From Alphaproteobacteria bacterium (GTDB lineage Bacteria; Pseudomonadota; Alphaproteobacteria; Bin95): a stretch of DNA of 43,139 nt. Shown here piece by piece: positions 23,836 through 32,963 of the stretch. Within the stretch, counting starts at the first letter, position 1, and every line of letters starts with the position of its first letter. The stretch is taken from contig JAJDYL010000104.1 of assembly GCA_022825195.1 (NCBI GenBank), positions 1 to 43,139 of the forward strand, given 5' to 3'. The notes under the pieces were generated by a model. The model was not told the DNA's origin, searched no databases, and was given only the letters and a program-made list of their open reading frames with translations. The position numbers and the translations under genes are program-made.

Positions 23836-24759
23836 TCAGCCGTCTTTCATTTCCGCGAGGAGAGCCAGGACGACGCGGGCGGCATTGCCGGCGGCCAGGC
23901 GGAAGAAGAGCCCGATCTGGTTCGCCTGTCCGCTTCCGCCGGCAAGGTCCGACAGGCTTCGAATGGCGATAAAGGGAACCCCGTTCGCCCGGGCGACATG
24001 GGCTACCGCTGCGCTCTCCATGTCGAGTACGCGCGCCCCGAAAGTCCTGAACACATAGTCGCGGAACCCGGCATTGTCGATGAACGCCCCGCCGGAAACG
24101 CCCGAACCGCCGATGACGACTTTCGGCACATGCGAAAGGCAGTGGTTTTCGTCGGTGCAGCGGTCGAGCGTCACGCCGGCTGCCGCGCGCCGCGCCCGGT
24201 CGAGCAGCCTTTCGTTCACGGGGAACCAGAACCGTGTTTCCGGCTGGGCTGCATCCGCGCGTCTGACGGTCACGGAGCGCGGGAACATCATGCCGAAATT
24301 CGCATAGGGATATTCGAAGAAAGACGGCTTTTCCCAAGCGCCTTCCACCTTCCGTGCGAACACCGATTCCAGATACTGGCCCCAGCGTTCGGCGATAACG
24401 ACATCGCCGATATTCAGGCCGGAGTCCACGCCGCCCGCTATGCCGGAAAAGACGATCCGGCCGATATTGAAACGGTCGAGCGCAAGCTGCGCGGTCATCG
24501 CCGCATTCACCATGCTGATGCCGCTGAGGAAAAGCACGACATCGCGGCCGGCGAGCCGCCCGGTGACGAATTCCACGCCGTTGACGGACCGGGAAGCCGG
24601 ATCCTCCAGTTCGACCCGCAGCACCGCCATCTCCGGCGGGAAAGCGGAAATGACGGCCGTACGCGGAGTTTCGTCCGCGGCCGGCTGCGTGGCCGCCGGA
24701 AGCGCGGCTAACGCAAGCCAGAACGCCGCGACCGGAAGGAGGAAGAGCTTCCGTGACAC
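23836..24759 (-). CDS. Secreted MTA/SAH-type purine nucleosidase family protein
   Basis: This is a 307-residue nucleoside-phosphorylase-fold protein with an N-terminal signal peptide (LFLLPVAAFWLALAALPAA). Family motifs are AVISAFPPEMAVLR with the conserved Glu, IVFSGIAGGVDSGLNIGDVV, VLDMESAAVAHVARANGVPF and the catalytic Asp in AIRSLSDLAGG. An insertion at about residues 130-200 holds a CTDENHC segment. Cytoplasmic MTA/SAH nucleosidases have no signal peptide, so this member acts in the periplasm, perhaps in nucleoside salvage. It starts nine bases after the solute-binding protein gene. Confidence 0.85.
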   Translation of the reverse strand: MSRKLFLLPVAAFWLALAALPAATQPAADETPRTAVISAFPPEMAVLRVELEDPASRSVNGVEFVTGRLAGRDVVLFLSGISMVNAAMTAQLALDRFNIGRIVFSGIAGGVDSGLNIGDVVIAERWGQYLESVFARKVEGAWEKPSFFEYPYANFGMMFPRSVTVRRADAAQPETRFWFPVNERLLDRARRAAAGVTLDRCTDENHCLSHVPKVVIGGSGVSGGAFIDNAGFRDYVFRTFGARVLDMESAAVAHVARANGVPFIAIRSLSDLAGGSGQANQIGLFFRLAAGNAARVVLALLAEMKDG

Positions 24760-24768
24760 GGCCGGGCG

Positions 24769-25500
24769 CTAACCGGCAGCTGCCACCATCAGCCGGCCCT
24801 CGACGCTGTGGCGCGCGATCAGGCTCGCGACAAGGCCGCTCGTCTTGGCCTCCTCCACGAATTCCGCGACGAAGGCGGCGGCGGTTTCGGGCCGGGAGCG
24901 GGGCACGCCGATAGCCTGCTGCACCGCGGAGAACTGCCCGTCCAGTATGCGCGCGCCGGGCAGTTTCTCGACATCGCCGATCAGCCCCGGGCGAAGGCCG
25001 GCGAGCGCCTCGTAGCCCTCGTCCACGAACAGCTGGAAGGCCGCGCCGAGGCCCTGCGCCAGCACCAGCTCGGCATGGCGGATGTTGCGCGAGAGCCAGA
25101 GCTCGTAGGCGCTGCGGGCCGAGACTGCGATGCGGATGCCGGGCCGGTCCACCTCCTCGATCGACCGGATCGGCGAGCCGGGCGGCACGAGGTAGGTTGC
25201 CTCGATTTCCGAGTAGGCGAGCGTGAAGGCGATCTTCTCCGCGCGCTGCGGCTCGGCGCCGATGAGCCCGATATCCCAGACATCGTCCTCCGCCGCGTCC
25301 GCCAGTTCGCCGGGGGTGGCGAAGGGCACCATCTTCACCGGCACGCCCAGCCGCTCGCCAAGCGCGCGCGCCATGTCGGGCGACACGCCGTCGGGGTCTC
25401 CGGATTCGGTCCGGCCCGTGACCAGCAGGAAATTCGACATGTTGATGCCGGCGCGCAGCACGCCGGTCGGCGCCAGTTGGCCGGTGATATTGTCTGACAT
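24769..25500 (-). CDS. Solute-binding-protein family 3 domain protein without a signal peptide
   Basis: This is a 243-residue periplasmic-binding-protein fold. GVLRAGINMSNFLLVTGRTE, GVSPDMARALGERLGVPVKM, WDIGLIGAEPQRAEKIAFTL and YLVPPGSPIRSIEEVDRPGI follow the family 3 pattern for amino-acid binding. ATG 25500 (MSDNITGQLAP) is the natural start: upstream codons do not encode a hydrophobic leader. It therefore appears cytoplasmic, or is a ligand-binding enzyme-like member. No permease or ATPase is adjacent. Its operon partners are a CoA-transferase upstream and a nucleosidase downstream. Confidence 0.83.
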   Translation of the reverse strand: MSDNITGQLAPTGVLRAGINMSNFLLVTGRTESGDPDGVSPDMARALGERLGVPVKMVPFATPGELADAAEDDVWDIGLIGAEPQRAEKIAFTLAYSEIEATYLVPPGSPIRSIEEVDRPGIRIAVSARSAYELWLSRNIRHAELVLAQGLGAAFQLFVDEGYEALAGLRPGLIGDVEKLPGARILDGQFSAVQQAIGVPRSRPETAAAFVAEFVEEAKTSGLVASLIARHSVEGRLMVAAAG

Positions 25501-25550
25501 GGGTCCGAGGGTTCCTTCGTTCTGTCGGTTCCGGATGGGGACGCAGCCGC

Positions 25551-26774
25551 TCAGACGGCGCCCTTGTCGCGCAGCGCCTCCACCTCGCCTCCGGAGAGGC
25601 CGAGCCAGTCGGACAACACCTCGTCCGTGTGCTGGCCGAGCGTGGGCGAGCACTCGACCGGCACATCATTGCCCGATGCCTTCACCGGCCAGCCCGGCAT
25701 CAGGAAATCGCCGCGCTCGGGGTGCTGCACGGTCTGGAAGATGCCGCGGGCGCGCATGTCCTCGCTGTCCGAGAGCTCCTTGGAATCGAACACCGCGCCC
25801 ACCGGCACGCCGGCCGCGCCGATGGCCTCCATCGCTTCTTCCTTGCTGCGCCGGCTGGTCCAGGCGGTGATCGCCTCGTCGAGGTCCTTCTGGTTGGCCG
25901 AGCGCGCGGGCGCGTCGGCGAAGCGCGGGTCGTCCCTGAGCTCCGGGCGGCCGATCACCTCGCAAAGCCGCTCCCAGTGCAGGTTCGAGGCGCGGGTCGT
26001 GTAGATATAGACATAGTCGTTCGGCCCGCCCGGTGCGCACCGGAACACGTCCGAGGGCGCGCTGCCCGCCATGATGACCTCGTTGCCGCGCCGGGGTGCG
26101 GCCGCGCCGGTCGTGGCCTGCACGGCATAGGCGAGCCGGCAATAGTTGATCATCGCGTCCTGCATCGCGACCTCGATATGCTGGCCCTCGCCGGTGCGCC
26201 CGCGCTGGTAGAGCGCGCCCAGGATCGAGATCGCCATGTGCAGGCCGGTGCCGGTGTCGCCGATGGTGGGGCCGGGATTGATCGGCCGCCCGTCCGGGTC
26301 GCCGGTGATCGCCATGACGCCGCCCACCGCCTTGCCGATCATGTCGAAGGAGAGGAACTTCTCGTAAGGCCCGCCGCGCGCGAAGCCCTTCACCTGGGCG
26401 TAGATGATGCGCGGATTGATCTCCTTCGCGACATCGTAGCCGAGGCCGAGCCGCTCGATCGCGCCCGGTGCGAAGTTCTCGATCATCACGTCGGCCCGGG
26501 CGATCATGGCCTTCACCGTCTCCAGCCCCTCGGGGCTCTTCAGGTTGACGGTGACGCTCTTCTTGTTGGCGTTGAGCAGCATGAAATAGTAGCTGTCCAC
26601 GCCCGGCCGGTCGGTGGAGGCGAAGCGGCCCTGCTCGCCGGCGCCCGGCCGCTCGACCTTGACCACGTCCGCGCCGAGCCAGGCCAGCGCTTCGGTGCAG
26701 GAGGGGCCCGCCTCGAATTGCGTCAGGTCGAGCACGCGGACGCCCGCCAGGGCGCGGTTGCTGTCGTCGGTCAT
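25551..26774 (-). CDS. CaiB/BaiF-family CoA-transferase
   Basis: This is a 407-residue class III CoA-transferase. RVLDLTQFEAGPSCTEALAW, LGADVVKVERPGAGEQGR, ANKKSVTVNLKSPEGLETVK and MIENFAPGAIERLGLGYD are typical. The catalytic aspartate lies in PGPTIGDTGTGLHMAISILG, in the position of the formyl-CoA transferase aspartate. It moves CoA between carboxylic acids without forming a free acyl phosphate. The specific acids are not readable. It starts 19 bases downstream of the gamma carbonic anhydrase gene. Confidence 0.91.
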   Translation of the reverse strand: MTDDSNRALAGVRVLDLTQFEAGPSCTEALAWLGADVVKVERPGAGEQGRFASTDRPGVDSYYFMLLNANKKSVTVNLKSPEGLETVKAMIARADVMIENFAPGAIERLGLGYDVAKEINPRIIYAQVKGFARGGPYEKFLSFDMIGKAVGGVMAITGDPDGRPINPGPTIGDTGTGLHMAISILGALYQRGRTGEGQHIEVAMQDAMINYCRLAYAVQATTGAAAPRRGNEVIMAGSAPSDVFRCAPGGPNDYVYIYTTRASNLHWERLCEVIGRPELRDDPRFADAPARSANQKDLDEAITAWTSRRSKEEAMEAIGAAGVPVGAVFDSKELSDSEDMRARGIFQTVQHPERGDFLMPGWPVKASGNDVPVECSPTLGQHTDEVLSDWLGLSGGEVEALRDKGAV

Positions 26775-26793
26775 GTCGGTCTCTCGCGGGTTG

Positions 26794-27318
26794 TCAGTCT
26801 TCCTGCAGGCTCAGGCTTTCCTTGAAGCGGGCCCGGTTGGTCACATACCACTGGTTCTGCTCGGCGAAGAAGGCGGACATCTCCGGCGTCACCTGCCGGA
26901 TGACCCTGCCGGGAATGCCGACCACCATGGAATTGTCGGGAATCTCGGCATTCTCGCGCACCAGCGCCTTGGAGGCGATGACGCAATTGCTGCCGATCTT
27001 CGCCCCGTTCAGCACCACGGCGCCGATGCCGACCACCGTGCCGTCGCCGACGAGGCAGCCGTGCAGCATCGCCATGTGGCCGACCGTGACATTGCGGCCG
27101 AGCACCAGCGGCGAGCCGGGGTCGGTGTGCAGCACGCAGCCGTCCTGGACGTTGGTCTCCTCGCCCACCTCGATGGGTTCATAGTCGCCGCGCAGCACCG
27201 AGTTCCACCAGATCGAGGCGTTGCGGAGCACGCGCACGCTGCCGATGCACACTGCCGTCGGCGCAATGAAGGCGCTCTCATGCGCCTCCACCCGCCGGTC
27301 TTCGAGGACGTATTTCAT
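26794..27318 (-). CDS. Gamma-class carbonic anhydrase family protein
   Basis: This is a 174-residue left-handed beta-helix trimer. Zinc or iron ligands are His64 (CVLHTD), His81 and His86 (VGHMAMLHGC), with the 5-residue spacing of archaeal Cam. The hexapeptide repeats run from residue 15 to 140, and a C-terminal helix follows. Members include true carbonic anhydrases, PaaY-like thioesterases and CaiE-like proteins. Next to a CaiB-type CoA-transferase, a PaaY/CaiE-like thioesterase role is as likely as CO2 hydration. It is first in a four-gene minus-strand operon. Confidence 0.88.
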   Translation of the reverse strand: MKYVLEDRRVEAHESAFIAPTAVCIGSVRVLRNASIWWNSVLRGDYEPIEVGEETNVQDGCVLHTDPGSPLVLGRNVTVGHMAMLHGCLVGDGTVVGIGAVVLNGAKIGSNCVIASKALVRENAEIPDNSMVVGIPGRVIRQVTPEMSAFFAEQNQWYVTNRARFKESLSLQED

Positions 27319-27381
27319 GGGCCGGCATTAGAGCGGGGCGGGGCAGGGGGCGCAAGCGGCGGCCGATGGCGTTTCCGGGGC

Positions 27382-27409
27382 TTGACTTTATCCCTATTTA
27401 TTCTATATT
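27382..27409 (+). promoter_or_regulatory. Candidate sigma-70 promoter for the second orphan HTH gene
   Basis: TTGACT (27382-27387), a 16-base spacer and TATATT (27404-27409) lie in an AT-rich island about 220 bases before the HTH gene start at 27628. The 27319-27627 stretch has no other gene. Confidence 0.5.
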
Positions 27410-27627
27410 TGTTCCATTCCGGCGCACAAAGGAAGCGGGGGGATGACCTGACGAACTATCGGGGCGGGCGCGCTGCGGCGTCCGCTCCGGCGCGATTTTC
27501 AAGGCGAACTGCCGGCGGCCGGGGGCCGGGCGGTAGACGGGGAAAGTGCGCGCGCGGAGACGGCGGCGATGTGTCGTTTGGCCGGTCGAGTTATCCCGCA
27601 GCGGGCGAAAACCGGAAGGAGCAGGGA

Positions 27628-28059
27628 ATGGCGGAAGAGCTGGAAGGAGGCCTGGCGGTGTCCGGGCCGGGCCGGGCGGTCGGCGTGGAGCTGCGGGAGC
27701 GGGCGGTGGCGGCGGTGCTGCAGGAGGGCATGAGCATGGCCGCGGCGGCGCGGCGGTTCGGGCTGGGAGAGCGAAACGTCAGCCGCTGGGTGAAGCGTTT
27801 CGTCGAGCGCGGGCATGTGCGCCCGGACGCGCGGGGCGGGCGCCCCTCGCGGGTGGAGGCGGAGCGCGAGCGGATCGTCCGCCTCCTGGAAGCGCGCCCG
27901 GAGCTGTCCAGCCGGGCGCTGAGCGAGGCGCTGGCCGCCGAGGGCGTGCAGCTCGCCGCCCGGACTCTGCGCCGATTCCTCAAGCGCCACCGCATGGAGC
28001 GCAGCCGCCGCCTCGCCGTCCGCCGCAGGCGCAGGCGGTGGAAGGCGGGCAGCGATTAA
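27628..28059 (+). CDS. Orphan IS630-type helix-turn-helix protein, no DDE domain
   Basis: This is a 143-residue protein. ATG 27628 follows GGAAGGAGCAGGG. It has one A module (ELRERAVAAVLQEGMSMAAA, then RRFGLGERNVSRWVKRF) and one B module (LLEARPELSSRALSEALAAE, then ARTLRRFLKRHRMERSRR), matching the two N-terminal DNA-binding modules of IS630 transposases. It stops in the arginine-rich linker (RRRRRRWKAG) exactly where the DDE domain would begin. Its stop overlaps the res stop tail to tail at 28056-28059. It is related to the protein at 513-1223. It is either a domesticated DNA-binding protein or a transposase relic. Confidence 0.78.
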   Translation: MAEELEGGLAVSGPGRAVGVELRERAVAAVLQEGMSMAAAARRFGLGERNVSRWVKRFVERGHVRPDARGGRPSRVEAERERIVRLLEARPELSSRALSEALAAEGVQLAARTLRRFLKRHRMERSRRLAVRRRRRRWKAGSD

Positions 28060-31000
28060 GGGCCGGCGAGGGCGTGGCCCAGCAGGCGCGGTGCCCAGCT
28101 GTCGTCATCCAGGAAATACACGCCCCGCCCTTCCCATTCCTCGCGGCTGCGCAACTCGTCGCCGATCCGGTCGAGTGGCGTGACGGAGAGGACATAGGCG
28201 TGCAGGTGGAGTTTCGAGTCCTGCCGGCGAACGCGCGCCTCGACCTCTTTGATCTCGGTATGCAGGCCCACCTTCCGGCGTTGCTCGGGACCGAATATGA
28301 CCAGACCCTTGGGATCGAGGAACAGGATGTGCTGATCCGTGCCTTTCGCGAGCCAGACGATGAAATCCGGATAGTAAGAATGGTCGTCGAAGAAGGACAC
28401 GCCCCGGCCGCGACTTAGATTGCGGATGAGGAACAGTTTCCGGCCCTGCAGGCAGGAGTCGCGGGTCTTCGCCAAGTTGGCCAGCCTTTCGACTACCCGC
28501 CTTTCATCTTTATTCAGGCTAACGGGTTGCACCCTCACTTTACCGTTGCCGGTTGCGTAAAGTAGAGGCTTGTAGGCATGGGTACCGAGCATGAGGAGGC
28601 CGAAGCCAAGGTCGGGAAACACGCCTGCCCGCAAATTGGACTGCAGTGCCAGAAGGTCCTCGACAAGCCGTTCCTCTCGCGCGTCCACGGACAAGCGGTA
28701 TTCTCGGATGAAATTCGGATCGGACTTGTCGAGCGTCCTTACTTCGAGATTCTCATATTCCCATTTTCGCCGCTGCTTGCGCCAGAACCTACCGGCGTAA
28801 TCGGCGATTAATTCGACCGCGACATCCTCCAGCTTCAACAGGTCGGCGAAGCTCTTCGGTTCCAAACGCTCCGGCGGGAGGTATAGTTCGTACCAGTCAT
28901 TCCGATCCAGCAGCACGTCCACTGTAGCGCGGGGAATGGAGAAATTGTACCAGCCCTCACGCTGCTTGCGCGCCAGCAGCTTGTCGTGGATGCGGGTGCG
29001 GTTGAAGAAGGCGGTATGGTGGCGCTCCAGTCGGACGGGCGTTTTCTCTTCTTCCGGTCCGGTTCCGGCGTCGTTGGATTCAAGTGCCTGCAACTGGGAG
29101 TAGAGATCAAGTTCGGCAACCAGGCTGTCCGCCCCGCCCGGCCCCGGAAGGACGGGGCGGTCATCCGAGCGATCATATGCAAGTCCTTCCGGAAGCCGGA
29201 CGATCTTCAGCTTGTTCCTCGCGAAGTTCCATGTAACGGGAAGCGCGATTTCCTCCCGCTCCGTCGAAATCCCGTCCGTCTCCAGCATCTGCCGGAAGGT
29301 CTGCATGTAGTTGGCCCTGAGGCCGAAGATGCGCAGCGTCTCCAGTTCCGTCAGCCCGTCGCTGTCGGCGGGCGGTTCGGCCCCGCTCTGGCGGTGGCGT
29401 TTGAGGCTCATATTCCAGCCCTTGAGCCGCACGCCGCGCCCGAACATCTGGATGATTTCCGGCCCCTCGCCAACGCCAACATGCATCAGCCCCATCGCGC
29501 TCACGCGCCACGAGTTCCAGCCGGCGATGAATCGCCTTGCGCCGATCACGATATTCACGGTCGAATCCACCTGGTCCACCTCGGCGAACAGCCGCCTCGC
29601 GAACCCGGCTTCCCGTTCGAGCGTAAGGTCGGGGTTGTCGTTTTCGCCGAGCAGACGGTAAAGCGCCTGCGAATCGCCGACATTCACGACGCTGAAGGGC
29701 TCGTTGTCCGCGGTGCGCAGATGAAGTTCGCCCTCGCCTTGGGTCAGGTAGCGCACATGCAACCGGCCCGCCCCGTGGAACAGCGTTTCGCAAATGTCGC
29801 CATAGAGCGCATCCGCACCGATGCCTTCCAGCCCCCCAAACCGGTCGGAGAAATAGTCCGCGCCGTCCTCGCCGGTCAGCCCCGATTCGCCGGCCAGCAA
29901 GCGGGCCAGCATCGGGCGGACCTCGCCGTCGTGAGCTAGGACCCAGCCGAGGAAGTCAAGGATAAGCACCACATCCGATCGCGTTTCCCTATTGTCCTTC
30001 TTAGCGGCTCCACCTGTAACCGTCTTGCCGATAAACACCCACAAAGGCCGCGTCACATTGAATTCGGCCCAGCCGGCGCGGCCCTCGTGCCAAATGCGGC
30101 ATTGTCGGTAGAAGCTCAGCAGCGCGCCCAGCAGGTAGATGCGGCTGTTGTCGTCCTCCGCTCCCTGCGGCAGGTTGGCGATGGCATAGTCCTTGCCGTA
30201 GCCGTCCGTGTGGAAGGCGCGGTAGGGGTAGTCGAACAGTAGCGACTTGCCGTAGGCGTTGAGCAAGGCATCGTCGTTGCCCACAATCTGGTTGAAGGTG
30301 GCCGAGTATTCGAAGGTGAAGCCGCCCTCCGCCAATTCCGCCCGGAGCCTGCGCCAGACCTTCCCCGACGCGCCGAGATGCCCTTCGTCCACCAGCACGA
30401 GGTTGTTGTCGCCGAAATCGCGGACGGCCACGCGCTTCACGCCCTGTTTCTCGGCGAGCTTGTTCACGTCGATGATCTCGACCGGCGCCAGCAGGTCCGC
30501 TCCGGCCTCGCTGGAGAAAATGCGCGCCGAAAGGTTGCTCGCCCGCAATTCGCGCTCATGCTGTTCGGAAAGCTGTTCGTTCGGCGTCACCAGGATGACA
30601 TTGCGGGGCGGCTTGCCTGCGTCGCGCGCGATGCGCCGGTACTGCAGGATATGAGCGTGCATCACGAGCGTCTTGCCGGAGCCGGTTGCGCTCTGCACGG
30701 CAACGGTGCGCAACTCGTCTGCCGTGTAGTCCGGCAGCCGCGCGGTCCGCGTGCCTCGCCGCTTCTCCGCATTCAGCGCCGCGCGGAGTGCTTTAGCATC
30801 CTCGAAATAGCGGCGCAGATAATGTTCGGCGAACAGCAGCGCCAGCCACTGGTGCGGCTTCCAGCCCCTACCGTGCTCCGGCGTCATGCGCAGCCGCCGG
30901 CTCAATGCCGCGATTTCAGCATCGTATCCGGCGAGGCGGTCCGGAGCGATTTTCGTTCCTGCCGGGTCCGGGAACAGGCTGCGGAAATAGAAGCTCTCTC

Positions 31001-31121
31001 CGCTGGCGGCTACCCCGGCGGAGTCGTCCTGCAGCCGCTCCAGCATGGAGGGCAGGCCACTATAGCCGAACTCCCGGCAGAGGAAGCGGTGCAGGACGAG
31101 GCGGTTTTCGAGGGGCGTCAT
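28056..31121 (-). CDS. res: Type III restriction enzyme Res subunit (helicase-nuclease)
   Basis: This 1021-residue protein translocates on DNA and cleaves between unmethylated sites in complex with Mod. Walker A ATGSGKT is at 145-151, the Walker B variant DEGH at 245-248, motif III EYSATF at 271-276, and motif VI MFGRGVRLKG lies in the second RecA domain. A C-terminal PD-(D/E)xK nuclease is visible, with Asp919 in YYPDFIVW and Asp936-x-Lys938 in FLDPKGL. The start overlaps the abiJ-like stop by four bases. The gene appears intact although mod is broken, which matters for host viability. Confidence 0.9.
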   Translation of the reverse strand: MTPLENRLVLHRFLCREFGYSGLPSMLERLQDDSAGVAASGESFYFRSLFPDPAGTKIAPDRLAGYDAEIAALSRRLRMTPEHGRGWKPHQWLALLFAEHYLRRYFEDAKALRAALNAEKRRGTRTARLPDYTADELRTVAVQSATGSGKTLVMHAHILQYRRIARDAGKPPRNVILVTPNEQLSEQHERELRASNLSARIFSSEAGADLLAPVEIIDVNKLAEKQGVKRVAVRDFGDNNLVLVDEGHLGASGKVWRRLRAELAEGGFTFEYSATFNQIVGNDDALLNAYGKSLLFDYPYRAFHTDGYGKDYAIANLPQGAEDDNSRIYLLGALLSFYRQCRIWHEGRAGWAEFNVTRPLWVFIGKTVTGGAAKKDNRETRSDVVLILDFLGWVLAHDGEVRPMLARLLAGESGLTGEDGADYFSDRFGGLEGIGADALYGDICETLFHGAGRLHVRYLTQGEGELHLRTADNEPFSVVNVGDSQALYRLLGENDNPDLTLEREAGFARRLFAEVDQVDSTVNIVIGARRFIAGWNSWRVSAMGLMHVGVGEGPEIIQMFGRGVRLKGWNMSLKRHRQSGAEPPADSDGLTELETLRIFGLRANYMQTFRQMLETDGISTEREEIALPVTWNFARNKLKIVRLPEGLAYDRSDDRPVLPGPGGADSLVAELDLYSQLQALESNDAGTGPEEEKTPVRLERHHTAFFNRTRIHDKLLARKQREGWYNFSIPRATVDVLLDRNDWYELYLPPERLEPKSFADLLKLEDVAVELIADYAGRFWRKQRRKWEYENLEVRTLDKSDPNFIREYRLSVDAREERLVEDLLALQSNLRAGVFPDLGFGLLMLGTHAYKPLLYATGNGKVRVQPVSLNKDERRVVERLANLAKTRDSCLQGRKLFLIRNLSRGRGVSFFDDHSYYPDFIVWLAKGTDQHILFLDPKGLVIFGPEQRRKVGLHTEIKEVEARVRRQDSKLHLHAYVLSVTPLDRIGDELRSREEWEGRGVYFLDDDSWAPRLLGHALAGP

Positions 31122-32002
31122 TCCCTGCCGGCCTGCCGGTGCTTCTGCGTCAGATAAGCGGCGAAGGACGCGCAGGCCCCGAACATGAGCACGGCTTCGT
31201 CCAGACCGACATCGGCGGCGTCTTTATCCAGCAATGCATGGCGGACACCCTGTTCAGCATTTGCATATATGTAGAGTTTCTCCAATGCTTGTTTGAATTC
31301 GTGATTTAGGAACCCGGTCCCTTCGAGGGACTTCAACGCCTGCCCCAATGTCTTGGATTTTGGGTCTATCTCACGGGCAACGGATTCGACTGCGTGGATA
31401 CTTTCTCTAATTGAATCAGCATATCGTTGCTCATTCATGGCCTCTCCTGCTTGTCGAAAATGCGTTGTCGCACCAACTATATCGTTTTCGTGAAGTGTCG
31501 CTATGGCTTCCCGCGTTGCCTCTCCCTGTTTTTGACTTGCACAAGGGAAAAACCAATACGGACGCTGCGATGTATTTAACCAATACGCAGAAACATGCTT
31601 CGTAAACAAATTGTCGATCTCCTTCACAAGATCATTCGATCTCGTTTCGTTGACAATGGTTTCCAAAAAATTCATAAACCGATAGAATCTTGCCCTCAGA
31701 ATAGTGTTCTTGAATTTGTCAACCACGTCATTATGATCGACTCGTATTTCACTCTCCGGTATTCGTTCAAATTTCCCCCAAACTACAACGACAAATTCAT
31801 GAAATTCTTGACTAAAAATCAATTGATTCCCAAGCGAATTAAGACTTCTATTTTGTCGAATACTTCTATACATTAGATTCCATATTTCTCGCCTCAAATC
31901 ATCCGAAATTTCTTCTAAACGCATTGGGTCCGGTAACGGTTCATATCCGTAGCGCTGCGAAAAGGTAAAGTGTTCGGGGAAATCGCCGCGACCGGCAGTC
32001 AT
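31118..32002 (-). CDS. AbiJ-NTD4-like abortive-infection protein embedded in the RM operon
   Basis: This is a 294-residue protein. The N-terminal region, with FSQRYGYEPLPDPMRLEEIS followed by DDLRREIWNLMY, matches the AbiJ N-terminal domain 4 group. The C-terminal region (about 195-290: RYADSIRESIHAVESVAREI, LGQALKSLEG, EQGVRHALLDKD) resembles the helical, HEPN-like C-terminus of abortive-infection proteins. The start overlaps the mod stop and the stop overlaps the res start, each by four bases. The first two thirds are strikingly AT-rich. It is probably an added defence effector or regulator for the Type III system; its activity is not known. Confidence 0.75.
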   Translation of the reverse strand: MTAGRGDFPEHFTFSQRYGYEPLPDPMRLEEISDDLRREIWNLMYRSIRQNRSLNSLGNQLIFSQEFHEFVVVVWGKFERIPESEIRVDHNDVVDKFKNTILRARFYRFMNFLETIVNETRSNDLVKEIDNLFTKHVSAYWLNTSQRPYWFFPCASQKQGEATREAIATLHENDIVGATTHFRQAGEAMNEQRYADSIRESIHAVESVAREIDPKSKTLGQALKSLEGTGFLNHEFKQALEKLYIYANAEQGVRHALLDKDAADVGLDEAVLMFGACASFAAYLTQKHRQAGRE

Positions 32003-32892
32003 CGTTCATCTACCTCGAACATGAGTTCGCGAAACACCGGCTCGATCAGGACGGCCTTCCAGGCGTCTTTTTTTTGCCGCACGGCGTTCAGCGTGTGGTC
32101 GCCATTGGCGTAGATGAGGTCAGGCGCGAGGAATGCCTTGCGGTGGCGACGGAGCCAACGGTTCAGCGCCTCATTGTCCGTTTCGTCCAGATTGCGCCAG
32201 AGGATGAGGCAGCTTTGGCCTTGGGGATCCTTGCCGGTGATGGCGAGCACGCCGTCGAGGCGGCGGCGGGCTTCGACGCGGAGGCCGAGCAGCAGGTTGA
32301 AGGTCTCCGGCAGATCGACCGGCGTCTCCCGGCGCACGCCGTCGCGGATAACCGAAAGCGTGTAGGAAAAGGGGTCTCGGAAATCTCGGCCCACCAGAGA
32401 AGGACTGCTAGCCGTCTCTTCACCCAGCGTATAGCGCAGCCTGTAGTCCTCCGCCAGCGCCGAATCGCTCTCTGCCAGAAGGTCGCCCTCCGACGGCGTC
32501 ACTACCAACCCATCCAGCGTGTCTTCGTAGGATTCCAAGCGGATGTATTTGAAAGCACCGCCTCCTGTCCAACCAACGTTAGAAGAAATTCCATAGGGGT
32601 CACCTCCGAGAACACGCTTCATTCGGGGCAAGGAATAAGAATAAAAATGCTCTCCTGCTTCGACGCCTATATAGCGTCTCCCCAACTTTTGCGCCACAGC
32701 CGTTGTTGTTCCTGAACCTAAGAAATAATCCAAGACTAAATCTCCACGACGAGAAGATGATTCTATCATGCGCGCAACTAAGTTTTCATTTTTCTGCGTT
32801 AATGCTTGATTTCCAACTTTTTCTTTACTGAAGCTCATAATTTGGATCGAATTCATAGAGTCTAAATCATTACAATTCCAAGTGTCTTCCAA
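31999..32892 (-). CDS. mod: Type III methyltransferase Mod, C-terminal part (frame-separated)
   Basis: This is a 297-residue frame from ATG 32892. It carries the S-adenosylmethionine motif I of a beta-class N6-adenine methyltransferase, DYFLGSGTTTAVAQKLGRRY at about 55-74, preceded by KVGNQALTQKNENLVARMI, and a C-terminal Res-interaction region. Motif IV is in the other fragment (32964-34700). The same frame stays open upstream through YQYGKTESPLFVKKYIPYPE and PEGYKRRDGNAPSGKG, all typical Mod sequence, so this is the 3' half of one gene and not an independent one. The join lies near 33010-33017. Confidence 0.82.
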   Translation of the reverse strand: MEDTWNCNDLDSMNSIQIMSFSKEKVGNQALTQKNENLVARMIESSSRRGDLVLDYFLGSGTTTAVAQKLGRRYIGVEAGEHFYSYSLPRMKRVLGGDPYGISSNVGWTGGGAFKYIRLESYEDTLDGLVVTPSEGDLLAESDSALAEDYRLRYTLGEETASSPSLVGRDFRDPFSYTLSVIRDGVRRETPVDLPETFNLLLGLRVEARRRLDGVLAITGKDPQGQSCLILWRNLDETDNEALNRWLRRHRKAFLAPDLIYANGDHTLNAVRQKKDAWKAVLIEPVFRELMFEVDER

Positions 32893-32963
32893 TGGATATC
32901 CTTTGCCCGAAGGAGCATTCCCATCCCTTCTTTTATATCCTTCTGGATAAGGAATGTATTTCT

